Assembly: GCF_032477075.1 (NCBI RefSeq)
Contig: NZ_JAWDXO010000011.1
Coordinates: 1-64,000, forward strand
Reading direction: 5' to 3'
Source: Fusobacterium sp.
GTDB lineage: Bacteria; Fusobacteriota; Fusobacteriia; Fusobacteriales; Fusobacteriaceae
Length of the DNA: 64,000 bases
Within the stretch, counting starts at the first letter, position 1. The number at the start of each line of letters is the position of its first letter. Below, one piece after another: positions 53,142 to 60,632 of this stretch. The notes beneath the pieces are model-generated. The model made no database searches, was not told where the DNA came from, and was given only the letters and a program-made list of their open reading frames with translations. The position numbers and the translations under genes are program-made.

Positions 53142-54032
53142 ATGGGTTTTTTTTCTTTGAATAAAAAGAATTTTTCATTAAATAAAAGCAGGAAGAAATA
53201 TGTGACTTTAACAGTTGAAAGCACAGAAGATCAAAAGGATATAAAACATATAGATAATAAGTCAACAGGACTGTGGGTAAAATGCCCTCAATGCCAAGAA
53301 ATATTATATAAAGTTGACATAGAAGGAAACTTAAAAAAATGCAGTCATTGTGATTATTACTTTGAGATGACAGCCAGAGAAAGAATAGCTTTATTAATAG
53401 ATGAAGGAACTTTTAAAGAGGAAGATTCAGGACTTGAATCTGTAAATCCACTTAATTTTCCAGGTTATGAAGAAAAAAATAGAAAAGCTAGAAATGAATG
53501 TGATATGAGAGAAGGGGTTATTTCAGGAATAGGAGATATCAATGGAATAAAAGTGAGCATTGCAGCTATGGATTTTAAATTCATGGGTGGAAGTATGGGT
53601 TCTGTAGTTGGAGAAAAAATTACAAGAGCTATGGAAAGAGGACTTCAGGAAAGAGTTCCAGTCATTGTTGTTGCTACTTCTGGTGGGGCAAGAATGCATG
53701 AGGGTATATTGTCTTTGATGCAGATGGCAAAAACTTCAGCAGCAGCAGAAAAGTTAAGAATGGAGGGAATACCTTTTATAGCTGTTCCTGTAAACCCTAC
53801 TACTGGAGGAGTAACAGCTTCTTTTGCTATGCTTGGAGATATAATAGTAAGTGAACCTAAGGCTACGATTGGATTTGCAGGAAAAAGAGTTATAGAGCAA
53901 ACTATTAAACAAAAACTTCCTGATGAATTCCAGACAAGTGAATTTTTACAAGAAAGCGGAATGGTTGATGTAATAACTAAAAGGGAAGACATGAAAAATA
54001 CATTACATACTATTCTAAGTAATTTAATATAA
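53142..54032 (+). CDS. accD: Acetyl-CoA carboxylase carboxyltransferase subunit beta
   Basis: With AccA transfers carboxyl from biotin to acetyl-CoA, the first step of fatty acid synthesis. Zinc finger Cys48, Cys51, Cys67, Cys70 is followed by the crotonase-like fold with MDFKFMGGSMGSVVGEK, ATSGGARMHEG and PTTGGVTASFAMLGD. 296 residues; the N-terminus (about 20 Lys-rich residues) is a little extended. accA follows after 19 bases. accB and accC are not in the window. Confidence 0.95.
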   Translation: MGFFSLNKKNFSLNKSRKKYVTLTVESTEDQKDIKHIDNKSTGLWVKCPQCQEILYKVDIEGNLKKCSHCDYYFEMTARERIALLIDEGTFKEEDSGLESVNPLNFPGYEEKNRKARNECDMREGVISGIGDINGIKVSIAAMDFKFMGGSMGSVVGEKITRAMERGLQERVPVIVVATSGGARMHEGILSLMQMAKTSAAAEKLRMEGIPFIAVPVNPTTGGVTASFAMLGDIIVSEPKATIGFAGKRVIEQTIKQKLPDEFQTSEFLQESGMVDVITKREDMKNTLHTILSNLI

Positions 54033-54051
54033 ACTTAGGTAGGAGGAAAAA

Positions 54052-55002
54052 ATGGAATTTGAAAAAGAAATAATGGAAATTGAGAAAAAAATAGAGGAAT
54101 TACAAAAGTTTTCCGAAGAAAAAGGTATAGATTTATCTGATGAAATAGAGAAATTCAAGAAAGCAAGAGATGAAAAACTAAGAACAATATATAAGAACCT
54201 AAGTTCATGGGATAAAGTCTTTGTTGCAAGACATCCAGAAAGACCATATACACTGGATTATATAGAAAATATTACTACTGATTTTCTAGAACTTCATGGA
54301 GATAGATTATTCAAAGATGATCATGCAATAGTTGGAGGTTTTTGTAAAATTGATGGTAAAAAAGTATTAGTTGTTGGACATCAAAAGGGAAGAACTACTG
54401 ATGAGAAGATATATAGAAATTTTGGAATGGCTAATCCTGAAGGTTATAGAAAAGCGTTAAGACTTTTTAAAATGGCTGAAAGATTTTCAATTCCTATTTT
54501 AACTTTTATAGATACTCCAGGAGCATATCCAGGATTGGAAGCTGAAGAACATGGGCAAGGAGAAGCTATTGCCAGAAATCTTATGGAAATGAGTGGACTT
54601 AAAGTTCCAGTTATCTCTGTAGTCATTGGAGAAGGTGGAAGTGGAGGAGCACTTGGACTGGGAGTTTCTGATAGAATATTTATGTTGGAAAATTCAATAT
54701 ATTCAGTTATTTCACCAGAAGGATGTGCAGCAATATTATATAAAGACGCTTCAAGGGCCGAAGAAGCAGCAGAAAGTTTAAAAATATCTGCTCAAAGTTT
54801 ATTCAGACTTGGAGTTATTGATGGTATTATAGAAGAACCTTTAGGAGGAGCTCACAGAGATCATAAATGTATAGCTCTTAACCTAAAAAATATCATTTTA
54901 TCATCATTTTCTGAATTAGAAAAAATATCAGTGGAAGAACTAGTAGAAAATAGATATAATAAGTTTAGAAAGATGGGTTCTTTTATTGGGACTGAGATTT
55001 AA
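54052..55002 (+). CDS. accA: Acetyl-CoA carboxylase carboxyltransferase subunit alpha
   Basis: N-terminal coiled segment (1-45), then WDKVFVARHPERPYTLDYI, GHQKGRTTDEK, FIDTPGAYPGLEAEEHGQGEAIA in two parts and IGEGGSGGALG, the oxyanion and CoA-binding features. 316 residues, normal. It forms the A2B2 heterotetramer with AccD. The pfkA start lies 16 bases downstream of its stop. Confidence 0.95.
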   Translation: MEFEKEIMEIEKKIEELQKFSEEKGIDLSDEIEKFKKARDEKLRTIYKNLSSWDKVFVARHPERPYTLDYIENITTDFLELHGDRLFKDDHAIVGGFCKIDGKKVLVVGHQKGRTTDEKIYRNFGMANPEGYRKALRLFKMAERFSIPILTFIDTPGAYPGLEAEEHGQGEAIARNLMEMSGLKVPVISVVIGEGGSGGALGLGVSDRIFMLENSIYSVISPEGCAAILYKDASRAEEAAESLKISAQSLFRLGVIDGIIEEPLGGAHRDHKCIALNLKNIILSSFSELEKISVEELVENRYNKFRKMGSFIGTEI

Positions 55003-55018
55003 AGGAGATTGGTATATA

Positions 55019-55984
55019 ATGAAAAAAATAGCAATATTGACAAGTGGTGGAGATTCTCCTGGAATGAATGCTGCTATCAGATCTGCAGCTAAAATAGCAA
55101 TGAGTAAAGGAATAAAAGTATATGGGATTCAAAGAGGATATCTAGGAATGCTTAATGATGAAATTTTTCCAATGGATGACCGTTTTGTATCTGGAATAAT
55201 AGACAGAGGAGGAACTCGTTTATTAACAGCAAGATGTCTTGAATTCAAGGATCCTAAATTCAGAGCTATTGCAGCACATAATCTTAAAAAAAGAGAGATA
55301 GAAGGAATAGTGGTAATTGGAGGAGATGGATCTTATCGTGGAGCTGATGCACTTTCAAAAGAGCATGCAATAAAGGTAGTAGGGATACCTGGTACAATAG
55401 ATAATGACATCAAAGGAACTGATTTTACTCTTGGATTTGATACTTGTCTTAATACTATTCTTGATGCTATATCAAAAATTAGAGATACAGCTACTTCTCA
55501 TGAAAGAACTATTCTTGTAGAAGTAATGGGAAGACATGCTGGGGACTTGGCTCTTCAAGCGTGTATTGCTGGTGGAGGAGATGGAGTTCTTATTCCTGAA
55601 ATGGATAATCCTATTGAGCTTCTTGCTCTGCAAATAAAAGAAAGAAGAAAGCATGGAAAGCTTCATGATATAGTTTTGGTTGCTGAAGGTGTTGGAAAAG
55701 TACAAGATATAGAGGCAGCTTTAAAAGAGAGAATAACTACAGAAGTAAGAAGTGTAGTACTTGGACATGTCCAAAGAGGTGGAACACCATCTGGATTTGA
55801 TAGAATGCTGGCTACAAGAATGGGAGCAAAAGCTATTGAAATTCTTGAAAATAATGAAGGTGGAGTAATGGTAGGACTTGAAAATAATAGACTTGTCACT
55901 CACCCAATATCTTATGCGTGGGATGGAGAAAGAAATTATTCTATAAATGATGACTATGAATTAGCTCTAACTTTAGCAAAATAA
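55019..55984 (+). CDS. pfkA: ATP-dependent 6-phosphofructokinase
   Basis: Commits glycolysis by phosphorylating fructose 6-phosphate. ILTSGGDSPGMNAAIRS at the N-terminus, GGDGSYRGA near residue 103 (Gly rather than Asp after GGDGS favours ATP), PGTIDNDI near 125 with the catalytic Asp, VEVMGRHAGDLA and LGHVQRGGTPS. 321 residues, bacterial ATP form. The ATG at 55019 with AAAGGAGAT upstream is preferred over a TTG at 54986 inside accA. The acc-pfk pairing matches many Firmicutes. Confidence 0.95.
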   Translation: MKKIAILTSGGDSPGMNAAIRSAAKIAMSKGIKVYGIQRGYLGMLNDEIFPMDDRFVSGIIDRGGTRLLTARCLEFKDPKFRAIAAHNLKKREIEGIVVIGGDGSYRGADALSKEHAIKVVGIPGTIDNDIKGTDFTLGFDTCLNTILDAISKIRDTATSHERTILVEVMGRHAGDLALQACIAGGGDGVLIPEMDNPIELLALQIKERRKHGKLHDIVLVAEGVGKVQDIEAALKERITTEVRSVVLGHVQRGGTPSGFDRMLATRMGAKAIEILENNEGGVMVGLENNRLVTHPISYAWDGERNYSINDDYELALTLAK

Positions 55985-55994
55985 TTTAATAGTA

Positions 55995-56023
55995 TTGAAA
56001 ATTTTTTAATATTATTATAAAAT
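55995..56023 (+). promoter_or_regulatory. Promoter of the coiled-coil protein gene
   Basis: TTGAAA and TAAAAT are separated by 17 bases, ahead of the ATG at 56065. Confidence 0.55.
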
Positions 56024-56064
56024 ATATAAGGTAGGATAAAATTCCAATCTTTAGGGAGGAAATT

Positions 56065-56379
56065 ATGGATAGTGTATTAGAACTTGTGAGAAAAACTAGA
56101 AGAAAAAATAAAATAAAGAGAGAAATTGAAGATAATGACAGAAAGATAAGAGATAACAGAAAAAGAGTAGAACTTCTTTTAAATCTTAAAGAGTATCTCA
56201 AACCTGAGATGAGTTATGAAGAGATAATGGACATTGTGGAAAATATGCAGTCTGATTATGAAGATAGAGTAGATGACTATATCATAAAAAATGCAGAACT
56301 AGGAAAAGAAAGAAGAGATATTAATAAAACTATAAAAGATTTGAAAAAATCTTTTAAAGAAACTGCAACAAATAATTAA
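56065..56379 (+). CDS. Small coiled-coil protein of unknown function (104 aa)
   Basis: Highly charged, almost entirely helical, with heptad-like spacing of Ile/Leu/Val in residues 15-55 (IKREIEDNDRKIRDNRKRVELL) and again at 75-98. No cysteine, no signal peptide. AGGGAGGAAATT precedes the ATG and a terminator follows the stop, so it is its own unit between pfkA and recR. I do not recognise a family. Confidence 0.65.
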   Translation: MDSVLELVRKTRRKNKIKREIEDNDRKIRDNRKRVELLLNLKEYLKPEMSYEEIMDIVENMQSDYEDRVDDYIIKNAELGKERRDINKTIKDLKKSFKETATNN

Positions 56380-56387
56380 TTTGAGGG

Positions 56388-56413
56388 AAAGCTGGATAAC
56401 TCCAGCTTTTTTT
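56388..56413 (+). terminator. Terminator of the coiled-coil protein gene
   Basis: AAAGCTGGA, TAAC loop, TCCAGCTTT, then T. It lies immediately in front of recR's ribosome-binding site. Confidence 0.87.
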
Positions 56414-56429
56414 GTAAGGAGAGGGATTT

Positions 56430-57023
56430 ATGGCAACTAAAAGTTTGGAAAGACTGATTGATGAATTTAATAAACTCCCTGGAATAGGGAGAAAAAGTGC
56501 AACAAGATTAGCATTCCATATTCTTGAAATGAGTGAAGAACAAGTAGAAAAATTTTCAGAAGCTATGAAAGAGGTTAAAAAAACTATAAAAAAATGTCCT
56601 GTGTGTGGAGATTTTTGTGAAAATGACTTATGTAACATATGTGCAGATGAAACAAGAGATAAAGATATAGTTTGTGTTGTGGAAGATAGCAGAGATATAA
56701 TATCTTTTGAGAAAACAGGAAAATATAATGGAACTTACCATGTGTTGAATGGAAAAATAGCTCCATTAAATGGAATGACACCAGATAAGCTCAATATAAA
56801 GTCTCTTTTGGAAAGAGTGGCAGTAACAGATATAACTGAAGTTATACTTGCACTTAATCCTGATTTAGAAGGAGAAACTACTTCTCTTTATTTGACAAAA
56901 TTGTTAAAACCTTTTGGAGTCAAAATAACTAAAATAGCAAGTGGAATTCCGATAGGTGGAAATATTGAGTTTGCAGATACTGCAACCATTTCCAAAGCTT
57001 TAGATGGAAGGCATGAAGTTTAA
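56430..57023 (+). CDS. recR: Recombination mediator RecR
   Basis: With RecO and RecF loads RecA at gaps. N-terminal helix-hairpin-helix (LPGIGRKSATRLAFHIL), zinc finger CPVCGDFCENDLCNIC near residue 55, Toprim domain with CVVEDSRDI and ALNPDLEGETTSLYL, C-terminal Walker-like ASGIPIGGNIEFAD. 197 residues, normal. hydF starts 10 bases after its stop. Confidence 0.95.
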   Translation: MATKSLERLIDEFNKLPGIGRKSATRLAFHILEMSEEQVEKFSEAMKEVKKTIKKCPVCGDFCENDLCNICADETRDKDIVCVVEDSRDIISFEKTGKYNGTYHVLNGKIAPLNGMTPDKLNIKSLLERVAVTDITEVILALNPDLEGETTSLYLTKLLKPFGVKITKIASGIPIGGNIEFADTATISKALDGRHEV

Positions 57024-57033
57024 AGGAGGAAAA

Positions 57034-58248
57034 ATGATAGAAACACCCAGAGGAAACAGAGTTCATATAGCTATATTTGGAAGGACTAATGCAGGAAAAT
57101 CAAATCTGATAAATTGTTTGACTAATCAAAAAATTTCCCTTGTGTCTGAAGTAAAAGGAACTACTACAGACCCTGTATATAAGGCTATGGAGCTTTTACC
57201 AATAGGACCAGTAGTATTTATAGATACAGCTGGAATAGATGATACAAGTGTCATTGGGGCACTTAGAATTGAAAAAACCATAGAAATTTTAAATAAGATG
57301 GATATGGCTATTTTTGTAATATCTGCAGAAACTATTTTAGAAGATAAAGCTCTTTCTTATGAGCAGGGGTGGATAAAAAAAATAAAAAATAAAAGAAAAC
57401 CCTTTATAACTGTTTTAAATAAAATAGATATAGTTAACGAGAAAGAAAAGTTTGAAAATGAAATAATAGAAGCAGAAAAAAAATTAGGGCTGAAATTTAT
57501 TCAAATCAGCAGTGAAAATGGTTTGAATATAGATGTACTAAGAAATGAGATAATAGAAAAATCTCCTAAGTTTATTGAAGGAGAAATACTGATTGGAGAT
57601 AAAATAAAAAGAGGAGATAAAATTCTTCTTGTGGTTCCACAGGATATCCAAGCTCCTAAAGGGAGATTAATACTCCCACAGGTACAAGTATTAAGAGATA
57701 TATTGGATTTTGGCGGCATTCCTGTGATGACTACATTACATCAATTGGATGAAGCTTTAAAAATATTTGATGGAAAACCAGATCTTGTGATAACAGATTC
57801 ACAAGTATTTAAAATAGTTGATGAAAAATTGAACAAAAATATTCCATTGACATCTTTTTCTATAATAATGGCAAGGGCGAAAGGAGATTTAAAAACTCTT
57901 TATGCAGGGGCGAAAAAGATAAATGAATTAAAGTCTGGTGATAAAGTGCTGATAGCTGAAGCCTGTACACATCATCAATTAAAAGGAGATATAGCAAGAG
58001 AGAAAATTCCAATGCTTCTTAAGAAAAAAGTTCCAGGAATTATAATAGAGAACTCTTCAGGAAAAGATTTTCCAAAAGATTTAACAAATTATTCTTTAGT
58101 TATACATTGTGGTTCTTGTATGCTTAACAGAGCAGAAACTATGAGTAGAATAGAAAAATGTTTGGATATAACAAATTTTGGACTTATAATAGCTGAACTA
58201 AATGGGATATTAGATAGAGTTGTAGATATTTTTGACTTAAAGAGGTAA
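57034..58248 (+). CDS. hydF: [FeFe]-hydrogenase H-cluster maturation GTPase HydF
   Basis: Scaffold on which the 2Fe subcluster is built before transfer to HydA. TrmE/Era-like GTPase (IFGRTNAGKSNLINCL, VKGTTTDP, DTAG, LNKID) in residues 1-175, then a dimerisation domain and the FeS-binding ACTHHQLKGDIAREKIP and HCGSCMLNRAE (Cys-x-His and CxxC) near 310-370. The start at 57034 follows AAAGGAGGAAAA; the earlier ATG at 57004 lies inside recR. hydE, hydG and hydA are not in the window. Confidence 0.93.
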   Translation: MIETPRGNRVHIAIFGRTNAGKSNLINCLTNQKISLVSEVKGTTTDPVYKAMELLPIGPVVFIDTAGIDDTSVIGALRIEKTIEILNKMDMAIFVISAETILEDKALSYEQGWIKKIKNKRKPFITVLNKIDIVNEKEKFENEIIEAEKKLGLKFIQISSENGLNIDVLRNEIIEKSPKFIEGEILIGDKIKRGDKILLVVPQDIQAPKGRLILPQVQVLRDILDFGGIPVMTTLHQLDEALKIFDGKPDLVITDSQVFKIVDEKLNKNIPLTSFSIIMARAKGDLKTLYAGAKKINELKSGDKVLIAEACTHHQLKGDIAREKIPMLLKKKVPGIIIENSSGKDFPKDLTNYSLVIHCGSCMLNRAETMSRIEKCLDITNFGLIIAELNGILDRVVDIFDLKR

Positions 58249-58251
58249 AAA

Positions 58252-58593
58252 GTGACTAAAAAAATGATAACATGTCCTCTTGAACTTACCCAAGAGATCT
58301 TGAAGAAAAAATGGACTTCAATAATACTTTGGAGATTGAGACTAGGTTCAATGAGGATAAGGGATTTTAAAAAAGATATAAAGGGATGTAATGAAAAAAT
58401 GCTCATAGAACATCTTAATGAACTTTTAAAGACAGGATTAGTAATAAAAATTGAACATGAAGATATTTATCCAAAGCATAGTGAATATCTTCTGACAGTT
58501 ATGGGCTGGGAGCTTCTTCCCATACTTGAAAAAATGCAGAACTTTGGAATAAAGTATCTTTTGGATAAAAATTTAACTGAAGAAAAAATATAA
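58252..58593 (+). CDS. HxlR-family winged-helix transcriptional regulator
   Basis: 113 residues, a single HxlR-type winged helix: CPLELTQEILKKKWTSIILWRL (the Cys at residue 8 is a typical redox or aldehyde sensor position), then MRIRDFKKDIKGCNEKMLIEHLNELLKTGL split across the recognition helix, and a C-terminal dimer helix. It starts at a GTG three bases after the hydF stop, with AGAGG upstream. An operator is not visible. Target genes are unknown; hydF is co-directional and may be fortuitous. Confidence 0.85.
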   Translation: MTKKMITCPLELTQEILKKKWTSIILWRLRLGSMRIRDFKKDIKGCNEKMLIEHLNELLKTGLVIKIEHEDIYPKHSEYLLTVMGWELLPILEKMQNFGIKYLLDKNLTEEKI

Positions 58594-58612
58594 CTTACAA
58601 AAAAGTGAGTTA

Positions 58613-58641
58613 TTTACATTAATTTAATATACATTTATAAT
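58613..58641 (+). promoter_or_regulatory. Promoter of the PEBP gene
   Basis: TTTACA and TATAAT are separated by 17 bases, about 31 bases before the ATG at 58673. Confidence 0.6.
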
Positions 58642-58672
58642 CTAATCAAGAAGCAGCAAGAGGAGGTTGTAA

Positions 58673-59224
58673 ATGAAAAAATTTATATTTATTTTAATGA
58701 TTTTATTGGGGGTGAATTCTATGGGAATGACATTGGAAAGCAAGGGAATAAAAGATGGTAATATTTCTATTGAGTATGGAAAATATGGAGATAATATCAT
58801 AGATGGAATGCCAACTCTTTCTATTCCTTTAAAATGGAGAGATGTGCCGAAAGGGACGAAATCTTTTGTACTTGTAATGGAAGATTATGATGCTGTACCT
58901 GTTTCAGGATTTTCATGGATACATTGGATAGCTCTGATTCCAGGAGATTATACAGAATTAAAAGAAAATGCCAGTAGAGATGACAAGAAGATTTTACAAG
59001 GAATAAACAGCTGGGTATCATCAATGGGAGGACTGGATAGAGAGAAAGCTTCATTTTATGGTGGACCTGCACCACCTGACAGAGAACATACTTATATTTT
59101 TAAATTATGTGCTTTAGATAAAGAAATAAAAATTGATGGAACATTTTATTTAAATGAAGTATATAAAGCAATGAAGGGACATATTCTTGGAAGTGCTGAA
59201 TTAGAAGGAAATTATAATAACTAA
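58673..59224 (+). CDS. Exported YbhB/YbcL (PEBP, Raf-kinase-inhibitor-like) protein
   Basis: Signal peptide (1-18, ending near GVNSMG) and a PEBP fold: PTLSIPLKWRDVPKGTKSFVLVMEDYDA in two parts, the anion-binding WIHWIALIPGD, and GPAPPDREHTYIFKLCALD near residue 130. 183 residues. PEBP proteins bind small anionic or phospholipid head groups; in bacteria the function is unclear. An exported form is common in E. coli too (YbcL). It is monocistronic, with its own promoter and terminator. Confidence 0.83.
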   Translation: MKKFIFILMILLGVNSMGMTLESKGIKDGNISIEYGKYGDNIIDGMPTLSIPLKWRDVPKGTKSFVLVMEDYDAVPVSGFSWIHWIALIPGDYTELKENASRDDKKILQGINSWVSSMGGLDREKASFYGGPAPPDREHTYIFKLCALDKEIKIDGTFYLNEVYKAMKGHILGSAELEGNYNN

Positions 59225-59246
59225 AATATGAGCAAATTAAAGAAAT

Positions 59247-59282
59247 AAAGAAGATGATTTTTAAAATCATCTTCTTTTTTGC
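59247..59282 (+). terminator. Terminator of the PEBP gene
   Basis: AAAGAAGATGATTTT and AAAATCATCTTCTTT form an almost complete inverted repeat around one central base, followed by T. Confidence 0.85.
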
Positions 59283-59362
59283 CTTTTTTGAAAAAATATA
59301 TTAAAATATAATAAACGAAAATATTCATCTACTGAAATTATATTATAAAGGAGAGCTGCTTT

Positions 59363-59764
59363 ATGGAAAAAGTGTATGTTTTATCTGAAAAAAGATTAAA
59401 TAATTTTAAAGATTCAGATATTGCAGAAAAAATACAAAAATTATGGTATGAGACAAATCTTAAAATACCTCAGGAAAAAGAAATAAGTAAGTATGGGATA
59501 TATTCTGAATATGAAAGTAATTATAAAGGGGATTATACTCTTTTTATAGGTGTTGATGGAGCAGCGTCCTATAAAGAAATAATTATTGAGGAAGAAAACT
59601 ATCAAGTTTTTTCTGTAGATACTTCTTCTCCATATGGAATTATAATGGCATGGGAGAAGATATGGGAAATGGAAGAAAAAGGACTTTTAAATAGAGCATA
59701 CACAGTGGATTATGAGAAATATTATCCAGATGGAAAAGTAGAAATTTTTATTGCTCTAAAATAA
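59363..59764 (+). CDS. Stand-alone effector-binding domain protein (GyrI/Cass2-like)
   Basis: 133 residues without a DNA-binding domain. GIYSEYESNYKGDYTLFIGV near residue 48, then SPYGIIMAWEKIWEMEEKG near 93 and RAYTVDYEKYYPDGKVEIFIAL at the end match the AraC-effector-binding/GyrI-like fold, as in integron cassette protein Cass2. Such proteins bind cationic or hydrophobic small molecules. No regulator partner lies adjacent. AAAGGAGAG precedes the ATG. Confidence 0.75.
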   Translation: MEKVYVLSEKRLNNFKDSDIAEKIQKLWYETNLKIPQEKEISKYGIYSEYESNYKGDYTLFIGVDGAASYKEIIIEEENYQVFSVDTSSPYGIIMAWEKIWEMEEKGLLNRAYTVDYEKYYPDGKVEIFIALK

Positions 59765-59768
59765 TATC

Positions 59769-59816
59769 TTTTCATTCTTAAAAAAATATGATAGAATAAG
59801 TTGACCGATAGGTCAC
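59769..59816 (+). promoter_or_regulatory. Promoter with a TetR-type operator over the transcription start
   Basis: TTTTCA and TAGAAT (59792-59797) are separated by 17 bases. TGACC-GATA-GGTCA (59802-59815) is a near-perfect palindrome lying at the predicted start of transcription. This TGACC-N4-GGTCA form is common for TetR-family repressors. No TetR gene is in the window. Confidence 0.55.
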
Positions 59817-59876
59817 TTGTGTGTTTGTATATTATTTTTTATTTTATACATAGTTGGAAATACTGGAGGGATATAT

Positions 59877-60317
59877 ATGAAAAAATTAATAATAGTAGGG
59901 ATATTGACAATGTCAGCTATAGCTAATGCAAGCTGGTGGGGAAGTATGAGTGGTGGAACAAGAGCAGCTATTATAGGAGGTTCAGCACTTATATTAAATA
60001 ATAGTTATCAAAATAGTGAAATAAAGCACCAGAGAGATTTAGATCAATTGGATACAAATATAAGAAGAGATTATGAAAGACAGGCAGTAGCTCAAAATGC
60101 TCGTTATAAATATGGAAATTCAGGAGTTCCTGCAAGATTAAATACTGTAACAGCTAATAATTATAGTGGAGGATACAATAATAATTATAATGGAAATTAT
60201 AATAATGGATATGTTAATCAGCAAGCTACTCAGAGAAGTGGGAGAGTAGTTTACTCAGATGGAAGAACTCAAATAATAGAATTATCTGATGGAACAAGAA
60301 TAACTATTAATCAATAA
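59877..60317 (+). CDS. Exported Asn/Gly/Tyr-rich protein of unknown function (146 aa)
   Basis: Signal peptide (1-19, ending IANA). The mature protein begins SWWGSMSGGTRAAIIGGSALI, a Gly-rich hydrophobic patch, then a charged helix (KHQRDLDQLDTNIRRDY), a low-complexity stretch of Asn, Tyr and Gly (about residues 95-120) and a C-terminal small domain (RVVYSDGRTQIIELSDGTRI). I know no function; resemblance to glycine-zipper surface proteins is weak. The start at 59877 follows GGAGGGATATAT; the ORF could open at 59817 without a signal. Its promoter holds the TetR-type palindrome. Confidence 0.7.
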   Translation: MKKLIIVGILTMSAIANASWWGSMSGGTRAAIIGGSALILNNSYQNSEIKHQRDLDQLDTNIRRDYERQAVAQNARYKYGNSGVPARLNTVTANNYSGGYNNNYNGNYNNGYVNQQATQRSGRVVYSDGRTQIIELSDGTRITINQ

Positions 60318-60325
60318 AAATAAAT

Positions 60326-60354
60326 TTGACATTCTAAAAAAAATAGTGTATTCT
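60326..60354 (+). promoter_or_regulatory. Promoter of the tryptophan-transporter operon
   Basis: Perfect -35 TTGACA and -10 TATTCT separated by 17 bases, giving a start near 60361. The strongest-looking promoter in the window, as expected for an operon whose main control lies downstream in the leader. Confidence 0.8.
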
Positions 60355-60392
60355 TCTTTATAAGAAAAAATAAAAAATGGAGGTGAACAAAA

Positions 60393-60473
60393 ATGATAAA
60401 TAGATTTACTTGGTGGTGGCAAAATAGACTTCACAAATTTAATATTAGACAGGTGGATCAGGTTTTGTCATAG
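60393..60473 (+). CDS. Tryptophan leader peptide (26 aa) with three consecutive Trp codons
   Basis: ATG at 60393 with GGAGGTG seven bases upstream; product MINRFTWWWQNRLHKFNIRQ then VDQVLS and a TAG stop at 60471-60473. TGG codons occupy 60411-60419. The peptide itself is not expected to act; the translation of the run of Trp codons senses charged tRNA-Trp. The ORF overlaps RNA strands 1 and 2 of the attenuator. Three contiguous Trp codons in 26 are extremely unlikely by chance in A+T-rich DNA. Confidence 0.88.
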   Translation: MINRFTWWWQNRLHKFNIRQVDQVLS

Positions 60474-60549
60474 ATGTTCATTTCAAAAAAATATATACTT
60501 TTAATTTTAGTGTGTATTTAAGGCCTGTTCCAAATGAACAGGTTTTTTT
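60416..60549 (+). promoter_or_regulatory. Ribosome-mediated transcription attenuator (trp-type)
   Basis: Four-strand logic can be read directly. Strand 1 (60416-60425, containing the last Trp codon) pairs with 60462-60471, and 60430-60434 with 60453-60457. Strand 2 (60454-60467) pairs with strand 3 (60519-60532), 14 positions with one mismatch. Strand 3 (60520-60530) pairs with strand 4 (60536-60546), followed by T: the terminator. A spacer hairpin (60489-60498 with 60510-60519) can bring strands 2 and 3 together. A ribosome stalled at the Trp codons frees strand 2 and prevents termination; one at the stop codon covers strand 2 and allows it. Confidence 0.85.
60520..60549 (+). terminator. Attenuator terminator (strands 3 and 4)
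   Basis: CCTGTTC, CAAAT loop, GAACAGG, extended by AAGG against TTTT pairs, followed by T. Confidence 0.87.
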
Positions 60550-60575
60550 ATTTTATATGAAAATAATTGTTTGTT

Positions 60576-60606
60576 AAGCCTTGTCTGAATCTGACAGGGC
60601 TTTTTA
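60576..60606 (+). terminator. Second intrinsic terminator in the leader
   Basis: AAGCCTTGTC, TGAATC loop, GACAGGGCTT (one G-T pair), followed by T. It lies after the attenuator and before the first transporter gene, so read-through must also pass it. Confidence 0.8.
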
Positions 60607-60632
60607 TTTTTTAATATTTCAAGGAGGGAAAA

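Noticed and set aside
53645..53992. Long minus-strand open frames within accD and many other genes.
   Set aside because: They lie wholly inside well-supported genes, have no ribosome-binding sites and no recognisable sequence; they are shadows of codon bias.
55981..56023. A+T-rich inverted sequence after pfkA as a terminator.
   Set aside because: It lacks G+C pairs and overlaps a good promoter, so pfkA termination is unresolved.
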